From: Streptomyces sp. Isolate_45
GTDB taxonomy: Bacteria > Actinomycetota > Actinomycetes > Streptomycetales > Streptomycetaceae
Assembly (NCBI RefSeq): GCF_024721315.2
Contig: NZ_JANFAK020000033.1
Coordinates: 1 to 64,000, forward strand
Direction: 5' to 3'
DNA: 64,000 bases
Shown: positions 51,961-60,100 of the stretch, in pieces
Position numbering within the stretch: the stretch's first letter is position 1
Layout: every line of letters begins with the position of its first letter
The notes under the pieces: generated by a model
What the model was told of the DNA's origin: nothing
The model's database searches: none
Seen by the model: only the letters and a program-made list of their open reading frames with translations
Program-made: the position numbers and the translations under genes

Positions 51961-52058
51961 GGCGGCCCGCCCCCCTCGTGCGTCGTGCGTCCCACCCCTT
52001 GAAACGTCGGGTCACCTTACCCAGTGCCCTTCCGGTGTGGCCGGATAGTCTCGGAGGT

Positions 52059-52748
52059 ATGACTGAGCGCAATCGCACCCCGTGGGTGGTCGGGGTTTCC
52101 GGGGCGTCCGGGACGCCGTACGCGGCGGCGGTGATCCGCGGGCTGCTGGCAGCGGGGGAAAGCGTGGACCTGGTGGTGAGCAGGGCCTCCCGGCTCACCC
52201 TCCTGGACGAGACCGGCATCGCCTTCCGTGACGCGCACTGGCGCGACGACCTGGCCCGGTGGCTGGAGCGCGGGGCGGACGGGAAGCCGGGCACGTTCGC
52301 GGCGCCGGTGCTGGACGACGTCCGTCACTGGGCGGCCGGCGACCTGGCGGCCGGGCCGAGCTCGGGTTCGTACCCGGTGAAGGGGATGCTGATCGTGCCG
52401 GCGTCGACGGCCTGTGTGGCCGGGGTGGCGCTCGGGCTGTCGAAGGACCTGCTCCAGCGGGTCGCGAGCGTGACGCTCAAGGAGCGGCGCCGGCTGGTGG
52501 TCGCGGTGCGGGAGACCCCGCTGAGCGGGCAGACCCTGAAACACCTGGTGGCGCTGGACGAGGCGGGCGCAGTGGTGCTGCCCGCCTCTCCGGCGTTCTA
52601 CGCGGGTGCGACGCACATCCAGGATCTGGTGGACTTCGTCGCGGGGCGGGTGCTCGACGCGGCGGGTGTGCCGCACGTGCTGTACCGCAGGTGGGAGGGG
52701 GAGCTCGGTGGCTCCCGTGCTCCCGAGGGGGCAGGCGGCGGTGACTAG
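52059..52748 (+). CDS. ubiX: UbiX-family flavin prenyltransferase
   Basis: 229 aa. It prenylates FMN with dimethylallyl phosphate to make the UbiD cofactor. The family start is WVVGVSGASGTPYAAAVIR. Catalytic-site segments are SSGSYPVKGMLIVPASTACV and KERRRLVVAVRETPLSGQTL, with PASPAFYAGATHIQDLVDFV near the end. ATG 52059 fits family length, but its GGAGG is only 1 nt away, which is too close; this is odd and translation may be weak. Its stop overlaps a small convergent ORF by 4 nt. Confidence 0.92.
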   Translation: MTERNRTPWVVGVSGASGTPYAAAVIRGLLAAGESVDLVVSRASRLTLLDETGIAFRDAHWRDDLARWLERGADGKPGTFAAPVLDDVRHWAAGDLAAGPSSGSYPVKGMLIVPASTACVAGVALGLSKDLLQRVASVTLKERRRLVVAVRETPLSGQTLKHLVALDEAGAVVLPASPAFYAGATHIQDLVDFVAGRVLDAAGVPHVLYRRWEGELGGSRAPEGAGGGD

Positions 52749-52879
52749 CGCTTCTTGGCGCTGCGCGGCTTGCGGGTCTTGTCCACGCGGTGGGCGGCGG
52801 ACGGCTGGTCGGTGCGGGATCGGTTGGCCAGCTCCTGGAGCTGTCGCATGTGTGCGTAGGCCATCTCGATCGTGTACAC
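52745..52879 (-). CDS. Small basic protein of unknown function
   Basis: 44 aa from GTG 52879, supported by CAGGAG 8 nt upstream. It reads YTIEMAYAHMRQLQELANRS, then a basic tail ending RKPRSAKKR. The first ~20 residues form an amphipathic helix. The frame is open upstream but without family-like sequence. It is divergent from the Lrp gene over the same palindromic promoter and converges on ubiX. It could be a genuine short regulator. Confidence 0.5.
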   Translation of the reverse strand: MYTIEMAYAHMRQLQELANRSRTDQPSAAHRVDKTRKPRSAKKR

Positions 52880-52922
52880 GGTGAACCACTCCTGAAGATC
52901 GTCTTTGATCTGTTGAAAGATT

Positions 52923-52960
52923 CGCAGGGTGTTGACCCTGCGTGCCTTTGATTCTATACC
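52923..52960 (+). promoter_or_regulatory. Promoter and operator of the Lrp/AsnC gene
   Basis: TTGACC (52932-52937) and TATACC (52955-52960), 17 nt apart, form one of the best housekeeping promoters in the window. CGCAGGGT-gttg-ACCCTGCG (52923-52942) is a perfect inverted repeat over the -35. ATTCT...AGAAT brackets the -10 further on. This suits autoregulation by the Lrp protein. The region is AT-rich. Confidence 0.8.
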
Positions 52961-53000
52961 TAGACTTGCAGAATCGCCGAATAATGGAAGGCTCCACGTA

Positions 53001-53456
53001 ATGGACACGGTGGACAGGCAGCTCATCCAGGCACTTCGTGAGAACGGTCGTGCCTCGTATGCGGAGCTGGGCCGTCTCGTGGGCCTCTCCGGCCCCAGCG
53101 TCACCGACCGCATCAACCGGCTGGAAACGGCCGGCGTCATCACCGGCTACCGCGCGACGGTGGCCGCCGCCGAGCTCGGGCTCGGCGTCACCGCGCTGAT
53201 CGGGATCTCCCTCTCCGACGCGGCCGACCACGAGGACGTGGCCCGCAGGCTCCGCGACCTCGCGGAGATCGAGGACTGCTGGTTCATCGCGGGCGACGAC
53301 TCCTTCATGCTGAAGGTCCGCGCCAGCGACGTCGACGGCCTGGAGAAGATCATCCGTAGGCTCTCGGGCACCAAGGGCGTCTCGCGCACCCGCACCACGA
53401 TCGTGCTCTCCACGAAGTGGGAGAACCGGGTCGGGGAGCTGCCCGAGGAGAGCTGA
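53001..53456 (+). CDS. Lrp/AsnC-family transcriptional regulator
   Basis: 151 aa from ATG 53001 with GGAAGG 9 nt upstream. The N-terminal helix-turn-helix is MDTVDRQLIQALRENGRASY, GRLVGLSGPSVTDRINRLET. The C-terminal RAM ligand domain follows (GVTALIGISLSDAADHEDVA, WFIAGDDSFMLKVRASDVDG). Lrp proteins form octamers and respond to amino acids. It sits between ubiX and mqnE, so it may control menaquinone genes, but amino-acid genes are the usual targets. Confidence 0.93.
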   Translation: MDTVDRQLIQALRENGRASYAELGRLVGLSGPSVTDRINRLETAGVITGYRATVAAAELGLGVTALIGISLSDAADHEDVARRLRDLAEIEDCWFIAGDDSFMLKVRASDVDGLEKIIRRLSGTKGVSRTRTTIVLSTKWENRVGELPEES

Positions 53457-53509
53457 GAGTACGGTGGGTGGCGGTTGCAGGCAGGTCAGGACAAAGAGGA
53501 GACACCGGC

Positions 53510-54673
53510 ATGGACGCTGGGCTCAAGCGTGAGCTGGAGGAGAAGGTCCGCTCCGGCGAGCGGCTGACGCGTGAGGACGGCATCGCCCTCTACGAGTCGG
53601 ACGACCTGGCCTGGCTCGGTGGCCTCGCGCACGAGGTGCGCACGCGCAAGAACGGTGACGTCGTCCACTTCAACGTCAACCGCCACCTGAACATGACGAA
53701 CGTATGCACCGCGTCCTGCGCGTACTGCTCCTTCCAGCGCAAGCCGGGGGAGAAGGACGCGTACACGATGCGCATCGAGGAAGCCGTCCGCCTGGCCAAG
53801 GCCATGGAGAACGAGAACCTCACCGAGCTGCACATCGTCAACGGTCTGCACCCCACCCTGCCGTGGCGGTACTACCCGCGTTCGCTGTCCGCCCTCAAGG
53901 AGGCGCTGCCGAACGTCTCGCTGAAGGCGTTCACGGCGACCGAGATCCACCACTTCGAGACGATCTCCGGGATGTCGGCCTCCGACATCCTGGACGAGCT
54001 GATCGAGGCCGGTCTGGAATCGCTGACCGGCGGCGGCGCGGAGATCTTCGACTGGGAGGTCCGCCAGCACATCGTCGACCACCGCACCCACTGGGAGGAC
54101 TGGTCGCGCATCCACCGGCTGGCCCACTCGAAGGGGCTCAAGACCCCGGCGACGATGCTCTACGGGCACATCGAGGAGCCGCGCCACCGCGTGGACCACG
54201 TGCTGCGGCTGCGCGAGCTCCAGGACGAGACCGGCGGCTTCCAGGTCTTCATCCCGCTGCGCTACCAGCACGACTTCGTGGACATGAAGGACGGCAAGGT
54301 CCGCAACAAGCTCCAGGCGCGGACGACGATGGCGACCGGCGCCGAGGCGCTGAAGACCTTCGCGGTCTCCCGGCTGCTCTTCGACAACGTCCCGCACGTC
54401 AAGGTGTTCTGGGTGATGCACGGCGTGCAGACCGCCCAGCTCGCGCTGCTGCACGGTGCCGACGACATGGACGGCTCGGTCGTCGAGTACAAGATCACGC
54501 ACGACGCCGACAACTACGGCACCCCGAACAAGCTCGGCCGCGAGGACCTCCTCGAACTCATCCGCGAGGCGGGCTTCCGTCCCGTGGAGCGCAACACGCG
54601 CTACGAGATCATCCGCGAGTACCCCGGCCCGGACGCCGACCTGCGGGAGACCCCGCAGGCGATGCGCCTCTGA
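53510..54673 (+). CDS. mqnE: Aminofutalosine synthase MqnE (radical SAM)
   Basis: 387 aa from ATG 53510 with GAGGAG 8 nt upstream. It joins the carboxyvinyl-benzoate made by MqnA to adenosine from SAM, giving aminofutalosine. The radical SAM cluster motif is NVCTASCAYCSFQRKPGE (CxxxCxxC). HIVNGLHPTLPWRYYPRSL and LESLTGGGAEIFDWEVR are signatures of this enzyme group. It confirms that the organism makes menaquinone by the futalosine pathway. Confidence 0.95.
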   Translation: MDAGLKRELEEKVRSGERLTREDGIALYESDDLAWLGGLAHEVRTRKNGDVVHFNVNRHLNMTNVCTASCAYCSFQRKPGEKDAYTMRIEEAVRLAKAMENENLTELHIVNGLHPTLPWRYYPRSLSALKEALPNVSLKAFTATEIHHFETISGMSASDILDELIEAGLESLTGGGAEIFDWEVRQHIVDHRTHWEDWSRIHRLAHSKGLKTPATMLYGHIEEPRHRVDHVLRLRELQDETGGFQVFIPLRYQHDFVDMKDGKVRNKLQARTTMATGAEALKTFAVSRLLFDNVPHVKVFWVMHGVQTAQLALLHGADDMDGSVVEYKITHDADNYGTPNKLGREDLLELIREAGFRPVERNTRYEIIREYPGPDADLRETPQAMRL

Positions 54674-54693
54674 GCGCTCGTACCCCTTGACGG

Positions 54694-54724
54694 AGCCCCG
54701 GTCCCCCGCGGACCGGGGCTTTTC
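54694..54724 (+). terminator. Terminator of mqnE
   Basis: AGCCCCGGTC (54694-54703) pairs perfectly with GACCGGGGCT (54711-54720) around a 7-nt loop, followed by TTTT. Confidence 0.9.
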
Positions 54725-54853
54725 CGTCGCCCCGCCCCCGGTGCCGCGCCGGCCGGTGCGGCACCGACCCCCGGCGGGCCGGCGCGGAGCCCCGGCGTGC
54801 TTCACTGGACGGGCACGCCATGCCCGCAGGACGACGAGAGAGAAGGGGTCACC

Positions 54854-55162
54854 GTGTCCCTCAAGACGAGCGCGACGATCCGCTACACCGCGATGCGCCT
54901 GGGCATCTTCGTCGGATGCCTGGTCCTCGTCGCCCTCCTGGTCCGCCTGGGCTGGGTGCCCTCCGGCCTCGGCGACGCCAACCCCGCCTGGATCGTGCTG
55001 CTCGCGCTCGTGCTGTCCGCCCCGCTCTCGTTCGTCCTCCTGCGCAAGCAGCGCGACGCGATGTCCGTGCAGATCTCCGGACGCGTCGCGGGTGCGAAGG
55101 ACAAGCTCGCGGCGAACCGCAGCCAGGAGGACGTGGCCGACGACGCCGCCCGCGTCGGCTGA
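54854..55162 (+). CDS. DUF4229 small membrane protein
   Basis: 102 aa from GTG 54854 with AAGGGG 5 nt upstream. Two membrane helices (LGIFVGCLVLVALLVRLGWV and AWIVLLALVLSAPLSFVLL) precede the conserved basic stretch LRKQRDAMSVQISGRVAGAK. This matches DUF4229, a family of actinobacterial membrane proteins with no known role that often lies next to menaquinone genes. A terminator follows. Confidence 0.88.
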   Translation: MSLKTSATIRYTAMRLGIFVGCLVLVALLVRLGWVPSGLGDANPAWIVLLALVLSAPLSFVLLRKQRDAMSVQISGRVAGAKDKLAANRSQEDVADDAARVG

Positions 55163-55195
55163 CCGCAGCCGCGTTGGCTTCCTCACACACCGAAC

Positions 55196-55236
55196 GGCCC
55201 CAGCTACGGGAATACCGCCCGTAACGCTGGGGCTTT
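55196..55236 (+). terminator. Terminator after the DUF4229 gene
   Basis: GCCCCAGC-TACGGG (55197-55210) pairs with CCCGTA-ac-GCTGGGGC (55218-55233), a 14-bp stem with a 2-nt bulge, followed by TTT. Confidence 0.8.
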
Positions 55237-55293
55237 CGTGTTTTCCCGGTCGCGCGGGGCGGGCCTCGGGCCCTTCTGGATCAAAGAATCACT

Positions 55294-55323
55294 TTGGGCT
55301 TCTCAAAGGAGAAGTGTTAGCGT
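55294..55323 (+). promoter_or_regulatory. Promoter of the polycysteine leader transcript
   Basis: TTGGGC (55294-55299) and TAGCGT (55318-55323) are 18 nt apart. The start site should fall at or next to the ATG at 55331, so the leader ORF would be leaderless. The only purine-rich tract, AAAGGAGAAG (55305-55314), is inside the promoter and too far to be a ribosome site. Confidence 0.6.
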
Positions 55324-55330
55324 GTTCAAC

Positions 55331-55438
55331 ATGTTGACCACAGCCGCGCACCCGATGACCACGAGCGTCCCGCTCGTGGAGCGCCTGCACGTCGACCTCT
55401 GCCGCCGCGTGTCCGCGGCCTGTTGCTGTTGCCGCTGA
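55331..55438 (+). CDS. Polycysteine leader peptide, probable cysteine attenuator
   Basis: 35 aa from ATG 55331, ending VERLHVDLCRRVSAACCCCR. Four Cys codons (TGT TGC TGT TGC, 55421-55432) stand one codon before the stop, with a further Cys seven codons earlier. The LHVDLCR motif recurs in actinobacterial leader peptides before sulfur genes. Leaderless polycysteine ORFs in mycobacteria are proven cysteine-responsive attenuators. Here ribosome stalling on low Cys-tRNA should alter folding of the 124-nt segment before the symporter gene and switch it on. Confidence 0.82.
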   Translation: MLTTAAHPMTTSVPLVERLHVDLCRRVSAACCCCR

Positions 55439-55466
55439 TTCCCTCCGCAGTTGAGCTGAATCGATA

Positions 55467-55506
55467 CAGCAGCGGTCCCGGCCGGCCCGGCCCCTTCCGG
55501 CTGCTG
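55467..55506 (+). promoter_or_regulatory. Candidate attenuator hairpin
   Basis: CAGCAGC (55467-55473) pairs with GCTGCTG (55500-55506), enclosing a GC-rich CCGGCC/GGCCGG core. It starts 29 nt after the leader stop and ends about 60 nt before the symporter start. A ribosome paused on the Cys codons would cover sequence up to about this arm. No U-tract is obvious, so Rho or translation-initiation control is possible. Confidence 0.5.
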
Positions 55507-55567
55507 CCGCACCGCACCCCCCGCAGAACCTTCCGCCGTACCTCGTGCGTCCCCCCGGAGAGTGTCC

Positions 55568-56914
55568 GTGTCCGCCACCCCCCAGGCCCAGGCTCCCGCC
55601 AAGGCCTCCTTCAAGTTCCCGTTCTGGGCCCAGATCGTCGCCGGTCTCGTGCTCGGCGTGCTGTTCGGCTGGCTCGCCCGCAGCCAGGACATCAGCTGGC
55701 TGAAGACCACCCTCGAACAGGTCGGTGACATCTTCATCCAGCTGCTGAAGCTGGCCGTCGCCCCGCTCGTCTTCTTCGCGATCCTGGTGTCCATCACCAA
55801 CCTGCGGAAGGTGAACAACGCCGCGCGGCTCGCCTCCCGCACCCTGCTCTGGTTCATGATCACGTCGCTGATCGCGGTCGGCATCGGCCTCGCGATAGGC
55901 CTGCTGACCGACCCGGGCGCGGGCACCGGCCTCACCCCGGCCGACGGCAAGGAGCCCAAGCGGACCGGTTCCTGGATCGACTTCCTGACCGGCATCGTGC
56001 CGAAGGACATCATCACGCCGTTCACCGAGCTGAACGTGCTGCAGATCGTCTTCCTGGCCGCCGTCGCCGGTATCGCCGCCCTCCAGCTCGGCAGCAAGGC
56101 CCAGCCGGTCCTGAACCTCGCCGAGTCGGTCCTGGAACTCCTCCAGAAGGCCCTGTGGTGGGTCATCCGCCTCGCCCCGATCGGCACCATCGGCCTCATC
56201 GGCACCGCCATCGCGAGCTACGGCTGGGACCTCCTCGGCAAGTACGCCACCTTCACCGCCGACGTCTACATCGGCTCGGCCCTCGTCATGTTCGGCGTCT
56301 ACCCGCTGCTGCTGTGGGCCGTCGCCAAGGTGAACCCGCTCCACTTCTACAAGGGCGCCTGGCCCGCGATCCAGCTCGCCTTCGTCTCCCGCTCCTCGGT
56401 CGGCACCATGCCGGTCACCCAGAAGGTCACCGAGCGCCTCGGCGTCCCGAAGGAGTACGCCTCCTTCGCCGTCCCGTTCGGCGCCACCACGAAGATGGAC
56501 GGCTGCGCCGCGATCTACCCGGCGCTCGCCGCGATCTTCATCGCGAACATCTTCGACGTGCAGCTGGGCATCAAGGAGTACCTGCTCATCGCGTTCGTCT
56601 CGGTGGTCGGCTCCGCCGCCACGGCCGGTCTGACCGGCGCGACCGTGATGCTCACCCTGACCCTGTCCACGCTGGGCCTGCCGCTGGCCGGTGTCGGCCT
56701 GCTCATGGCGATCGACCCGATCCTCGACATGATGCGCACCGCCACCAACGTGGCCGGCCAGGCCGTCGTCCCGGTCATCGTCTCCGCCCGTGAGGGGATC
56801 CTGGACAAGGAGGCGTACGCCTCCGCCTCCGCCTCCCCGCTGGACGAGAAGGCCGAACCGGTCGAGACCCCGGCCGAGGAGAAGGCCGGCGCCCCGGTCG
56901 CCGTCACCGCCTGA
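55568..56914 (+). CDS. DAACS-family symporter, probable cystine/cysteine uptake
   Basis: 448 aa from GTG 55568, 7 nt after GGAG; GTG 55562 is too close to it. The dicarboxylate/amino acid:cation symporter fold is complete: LLKLAVAPLVFFAILVSITN (helix 2-3), SRSSVGTMPVT (hairpin 1) and PFGATTKMDGCAAIYPALAA (the NMDG-like cation/substrate helix, here KMDG). The C-terminal tail is acidic and Ala-rich. Family members carry glutamate, dicarboxylates or cystine. The polycysteine leader makes cystine by far the best guess, as for TcyP-type carriers. Confidence 0.88.
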   Translation: MSATPQAQAPAKASFKFPFWAQIVAGLVLGVLFGWLARSQDISWLKTTLEQVGDIFIQLLKLAVAPLVFFAILVSITNLRKVNNAARLASRTLLWFMITSLIAVGIGLAIGLLTDPGAGTGLTPADGKEPKRTGSWIDFLTGIVPKDIITPFTELNVLQIVFLAAVAGIAALQLGSKAQPVLNLAESVLELLQKALWWVIRLAPIGTIGLIGTAIASYGWDLLGKYATFTADVYIGSALVMFGVYPLLLWAVAKVNPLHFYKGAWPAIQLAFVSRSSVGTMPVTQKVTERLGVPKEYASFAVPFGATTKMDGCAAIYPALAAIFIANIFDVQLGIKEYLLIAFVSVVGSAATAGLTGATVMLTLTLSTLGLPLAGVGLLMAIDPILDMMRTATNVAGQAVVPVIVSAREGILDKEAYASASASPLDEKAEPVETPAEEKAGAPVAVTA

Positions 56915-56942
56915 TCCGGACGCGCCCCGAGCGCGCCCGCCC

Positions 56943-56980
56943 ACCGCGGCCCCCGCCCCCGTCCGGGCGGGGGCCGCGGT
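56943..56980. terminator. Bidirectional terminator after the symporter gene
   Basis: ACCGCGGCCCCCGCCC (56943-56958) pairs perfectly with GGGCGGGGGCCGCGGT (56965-56980): 16 bp with a 6-nt loop. Confidence 0.88.
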
Positions 56981-57005
56981 GTTGTCGCGTTCGGGGACTC
57001 CCGAC

Positions 57006-57356
57006 TCACACGGTCAGGGCGCGGACGTAGGCGACGGTGGCCAGCAGGAACGGTCCGGCGTACCACCAGCGGCCCATGGTGCGGTGGAAGACCGGTACGG
57101 CGGTGAGCAGCAGGCCCGCGAAGCACACCGCGATCGACGCCCCGGCCGCGAACCGGACGTCGTCGCGCAGCGGGTCGTGCGCCGATCGCGGGCTCATGGC
57201 CAGCGCGAGGAAGCACGCGTACACCGCCGGTACGTAGAGCAGCACGAGCGGGACGCCCAGCACCCAGCGCAGACAGCCCCGGTCCTCGGGCAGGTCGACG
57301 CTCTCGCGCCGGTACGGCCCGCCGCGCCTGCCGGTCGTCGTCCTCGCCGGGGTCAC
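57006..57356 (-). CDS. Small membrane protein coupled to the WD40 kinase
   Basis: 116 aa from GTG 57356, overlapping the kinase stop (GTGA). Three hydrophobic segments: WVLGVPLVLLYVPAVYACFL, FAAGASIAVCFAGLLLTAVP and WWYAGPFLLATVAYVRAL. The first ~30 residues are basic. No family is recognised. The tight coupling implies it works with the kinase, perhaps as a membrane partner or substrate. Confidence 0.72.
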   Translation of the reverse strand: MTPARTTTGRRGGPYRRESVDLPEDRGCLRWVLGVPLVLLYVPAVYACFLALAMSPRSAHDPLRDDVRFAAGASIAVCFAGLLLTAVPVFHRTMGRWWYAGPFLLATVAYVRALTV

Positions 57357-59506
57357 GCGAGCTTCCACAGGCGGATGGTGTTGTCGCCGCTGCCGGTGGC
57401 GAGGGTCTTGCCGTCGGGGCTGTACGCGACCGATGACACGGCGCCGGTGTGGCCGGTCAGGGTGCTGATCTGCGAGCGCCTGGCCACGTTCCACAGGCGG
57501 ACGGTGTTGTCGCTGCTGCCGGTGGCGAGGGTCTTGCCGTCGGGGCTGTACGCGACCGATGACACGGCGCCGGTGTGGCCGGTCAGGGTGGTGCTGGTGC
57601 CCTTGGCGATGTTCCACAGGCGGACGGTGTTGTCGGTGCTGCCGGTGGCGAGCGTCCTGCCGTCGGCGCTGAACGCCACCGACGCGACCGACCCGGTGTG
57701 GCCGGTGAGCATGGTGACGATGGTGCGGGAGGCGACCTCCCACACCAGGACCGTGTTGTCGTGACCGCCGGCGGCGATGGTCGCGCCGTCGCGGCTGAAG
57801 CCCACCGACCAGACGCTGCCGGTGTGGCCGGTCAGGGTGGTGCTCGTGCGGTCGGCGGTGTTCCAGAGGCGGACGGTGTTGTCCCAACTGCCGCTGGCCA
57901 GGGTCTTGCCGTCGGGGGTGAACGCCAGCGACCAGACGCTGCTGGTGTGCCCGGTGAGCAGCGCGCCGGTGCGGCTGCCGACGTCCCACAGGCGGATCGT
58001 GTTGTCCAGGCTGCCGCTGGCGAAGAACGCGCCGTCGGGGCTGAACGCGACCGACGCCACGGCGTTGGAGTGGGGCGGGAACGGGGACGTCTTGGTGCGG
58101 GTCGCGATCTTCCACACGCGGACGGTCTTCCCGCTGTTGCCGCAGGCCACGGTCTTGCCGTCGGAGTTGAACGCCACCGAGGACACCGCCCCGGCGTCGT
58201 CGGTGAGGACGGACGGGGCCGGCGTGATGACGCCGCCGCTGTCGCTGCCCTTGGCCCCGTCGGTGCCCGCGCCGTCGGTGAGGTTCATGATGGTGAACGT
58301 GCCGCCCGACACGGCGGCGAGCGCGGCGAGGCCACCGAGCACGACGTTCCGCCGGGTCGGGCCGGAGGAGGGGGCTTCGGTGCCGGCTTCGGTGTCGGTG
58401 CCGGCGTCGGTGTCCGTCGGCGCGGGCCGCTCGGTCGGGGCGGGCGGGCCGTCGGGAAGGGGCGGTACGGGCGGCGGGGGCGTGCGGGGCGGCGGTGCGG
58501 TCCGGGTGGGTGCGGTGTCGACCGGGTCGGAGCCGGAGCCGGAGGCGGAGCCGGAGCCGGAGCCAAAGCCGGAGTCGGTGCCGGGATCGGTGTCGGGGCC
58601 GGTGTCGGTGTCGGAAGGTGCTTCACCGGTCGGGGCGTTGTCGGTGGGCGGGGCCGTGCCCGGGGCGGGGTGCGCGGCGGGCGCCGGGGGGCGCAGCGCG
58701 CGCAGGACCTCGGCCGTGGCGGCCGCGTCCGGCCGCGCGGCCGGGTCCTTGGCCAGCAGCGAGGAGACCAGCTTCTCGACGCCGAGGGGCACGTCCGCCC
58801 GGACCGTACGCAGCCCCGCCGGCACCTCCTCCAGGTGCCGGCGCATCAGCGCCCACGGCTGCTCCGTCGCGGGGAACGGCGAATCGCCCGTCAGCAGGGC
58901 GTGCAGGACGCAGCCGAGGGCGTACAGGTCGCAGCGGGCGTCGACGTGCTCGCCGCGCCACTGCTCGGGCGCCATGTAGGAGGGCGTGCCGAACGGGCGG
59001 CCGGTGACCGTCAGACCGCCCGTCGCGTCGGCGGTGCGCGCGATGCCGAAGTCGCAGATCTTCAGGCGGCCGTCGGTGAGGAGGAACAGGTTCGCGGGCT
59101 TGAGGTCCCGGTGCACCACCTTCCGGGCGTGCGCGGCCGACAGCGCCTCGGTGGCCTGGAGGGCCAGTTCGACGGCCTCGGCCACGGGCAGCCCGCCCGG
59201 CGAGCGGGCCAGCCGGTGGGCGAGGTCCTCGCCCTCCAGCAGCTCCATCACGATGAACAGCCGGTTCTCGTGGTGCCCGATGTCGTGGACGACGGTGATG
59301 CCGGGATGTTGGAGCCGCGCCCCGATCGCCGCCTCGCGCCGGAACCGGCGCAGCAGTTCGTCCGGTGCGTCGAACTCCAGCAGCACCTTCACCGCGACCG
59401 GCCGGCCGAGGTCGACGTCGTACGCCCGCCACACCTCGCCGATGCCGCCGTGCCCGAGCCGTGCGTCCAGCCGGTACCTGCCGGAGAAGTGCTCCCCCGC
59501 CCGCAT
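57353..59506 (-). CDS. Transmembrane Ser/Thr protein kinase with seven WD40 repeats
   Basis: 717 aa. The kinase domain (about 10-265) has LGHGGIGEVWRAYDVDLGRP (Gly loop), VAVKVLL (Lys), VVHRDLKPANLFLLTDGRLK (catalytic loop), CDFGIAR and GTPSYMAPEQWRG. A ~110-residue Pro/Thr/acidic linker leads to one membrane helix (VVLGGLAALAAVSGGTFTIM). Seven WD40 blades (about 420-715) form an extracytoplasmic propeller, with units like SVAYSPDGKTLATGSSDNTV. The protein would sense an outside protein or ligand. The last two blades share a 75-bp identical DNA block. Confidence 0.95.
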   Translation of the reverse strand: MRAGEHFSGRYRLDARLGHGGIGEVWRAYDVDLGRPVAVKVLLEFDAPDELLRRFRREAAIGARLQHPGITVVHDIGHHENRLFIVMELLEGEDLAHRLARSPGGLPVAEAVELALQATEALSAAHARKVVHRDLKPANLFLLTDGRLKICDFGIARTADATGGLTVTGRPFGTPSYMAPEQWRGEHVDARCDLYALGCVLHALLTGDSPFPATEQPWALMRRHLEEVPAGLRTVRADVPLGVEKLVSSLLAKDPAARPDAAATAEVLRALRPPAPAAHPAPGTAPPTDNAPTGEAPSDTDTGPDTDPGTDSGFGSGSGSASGSGSDPVDTAPTRTAPPPRTPPPPVPPLPDGPPAPTERPAPTDTDAGTDTEAGTEAPSSGPTRRNVVLGGLAALAAVSGGTFTIMNLTDGAGTDGAKGSDSGGVITPAPSVLTDDAGAVSSVAFNSDGKTVACGNSGKTVRVWKIATRTKTSPFPPHSNAVASVAFSPDGAFFASGSLDNTIRLWDVGSRTGALLTGHTSSVWSLAFTPDGKTLASGSWDNTVRLWNTADRTSTTLTGHTGSVWSVGFSRDGATIAAGGHDNTVLVWEVASRTIVTMLTGHTGSVASVAFSADGRTLATGSTDNTVRLWNIAKGTSTTLTGHTGAVSSVAYSPDGKTLATGSSDNTVRLWNVARRSQISTLTGHTGAVSSVAYSPDGKTLATGSGDNTIRLWKLA

Positions 59507-59579
59507 GGGGCCCCCTGAGATGTGCCGCCGCCAAGAACAGGGGACATTGTCCAGTACGGGGGTCAGGCGCGTCCCACGA

Positions 59580-59857
59580 ACTCCGCCCGGACGCCTGCGG
59601 CGAGCGGGGGTGGGGGCTGCCGTCGGGAGTTCCGGGTCGTGCTCACCCGAACCGCCCGTGCGCCCCGGATCGAGGTGGCGGACACCCGCCGGGACCGGGT
59701 CGCCGCTTCCCGCGACGCGGATCGGGGCGCGGAGGCCGGGCGGGGGCTCGTGCTGGTGGCAGCGCCGGCCGACCGGTGGGGCGTGGGGCAGGGGCCGCCG
59801 CCGTGGAAGGCGGTGTGGGCGGAGCTGGACCTGCCCGGTGAGTGCCCGGAGCCGTGA
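59580..59857 (+). pseudogene. Truncated anti-sigma-type ATPase gene, N-terminal half lost
   Basis: From about RVVLTRTARAPRIEVAD onward the frame matches the C-terminal half of HATPase_c proteins such as the one at 15116-15550: IEVADTRRDRV aligns with [11 protein letters not shown], and GRGLVLVAAPADRWGVG with [17 protein letters not shown]. The N box and everything before it are missing, and the DSGGG-like G1 box is degraded. The open frame begins at 59522, but its first ~38 residues show no homology. It is best read as a decayed gene. Confidence 0.7.
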
Positions 59858-60100
59858 CGCGGGGGGTCGGGATCCGGTCGTATGCGACGTCTACCCCGTT
59901 CAAGTACCGGGCTGAAACCAACCAACCCCACCCCTCCGGCTCCCCGCTCACTCACACGGGTGAACTGTGCCAACTGGGCTGGATTTCGACGCGGTTGAGC
60001 GGCATATGCTCGGCCCCACCAGACGCAGACATGAGACGGCCCCCGCCGGGACGGGCATCCCGAACGAGGGCCTGACCAAGTAGGAAGTAGCACCTTCCCC

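Noticed and set aside
49655..52294. An 879-codon open frame on the minus strand
   Set aside because: It lies antisense to the UbiD, UbiA and UbiX genes, which have clear motifs; this frame has none.
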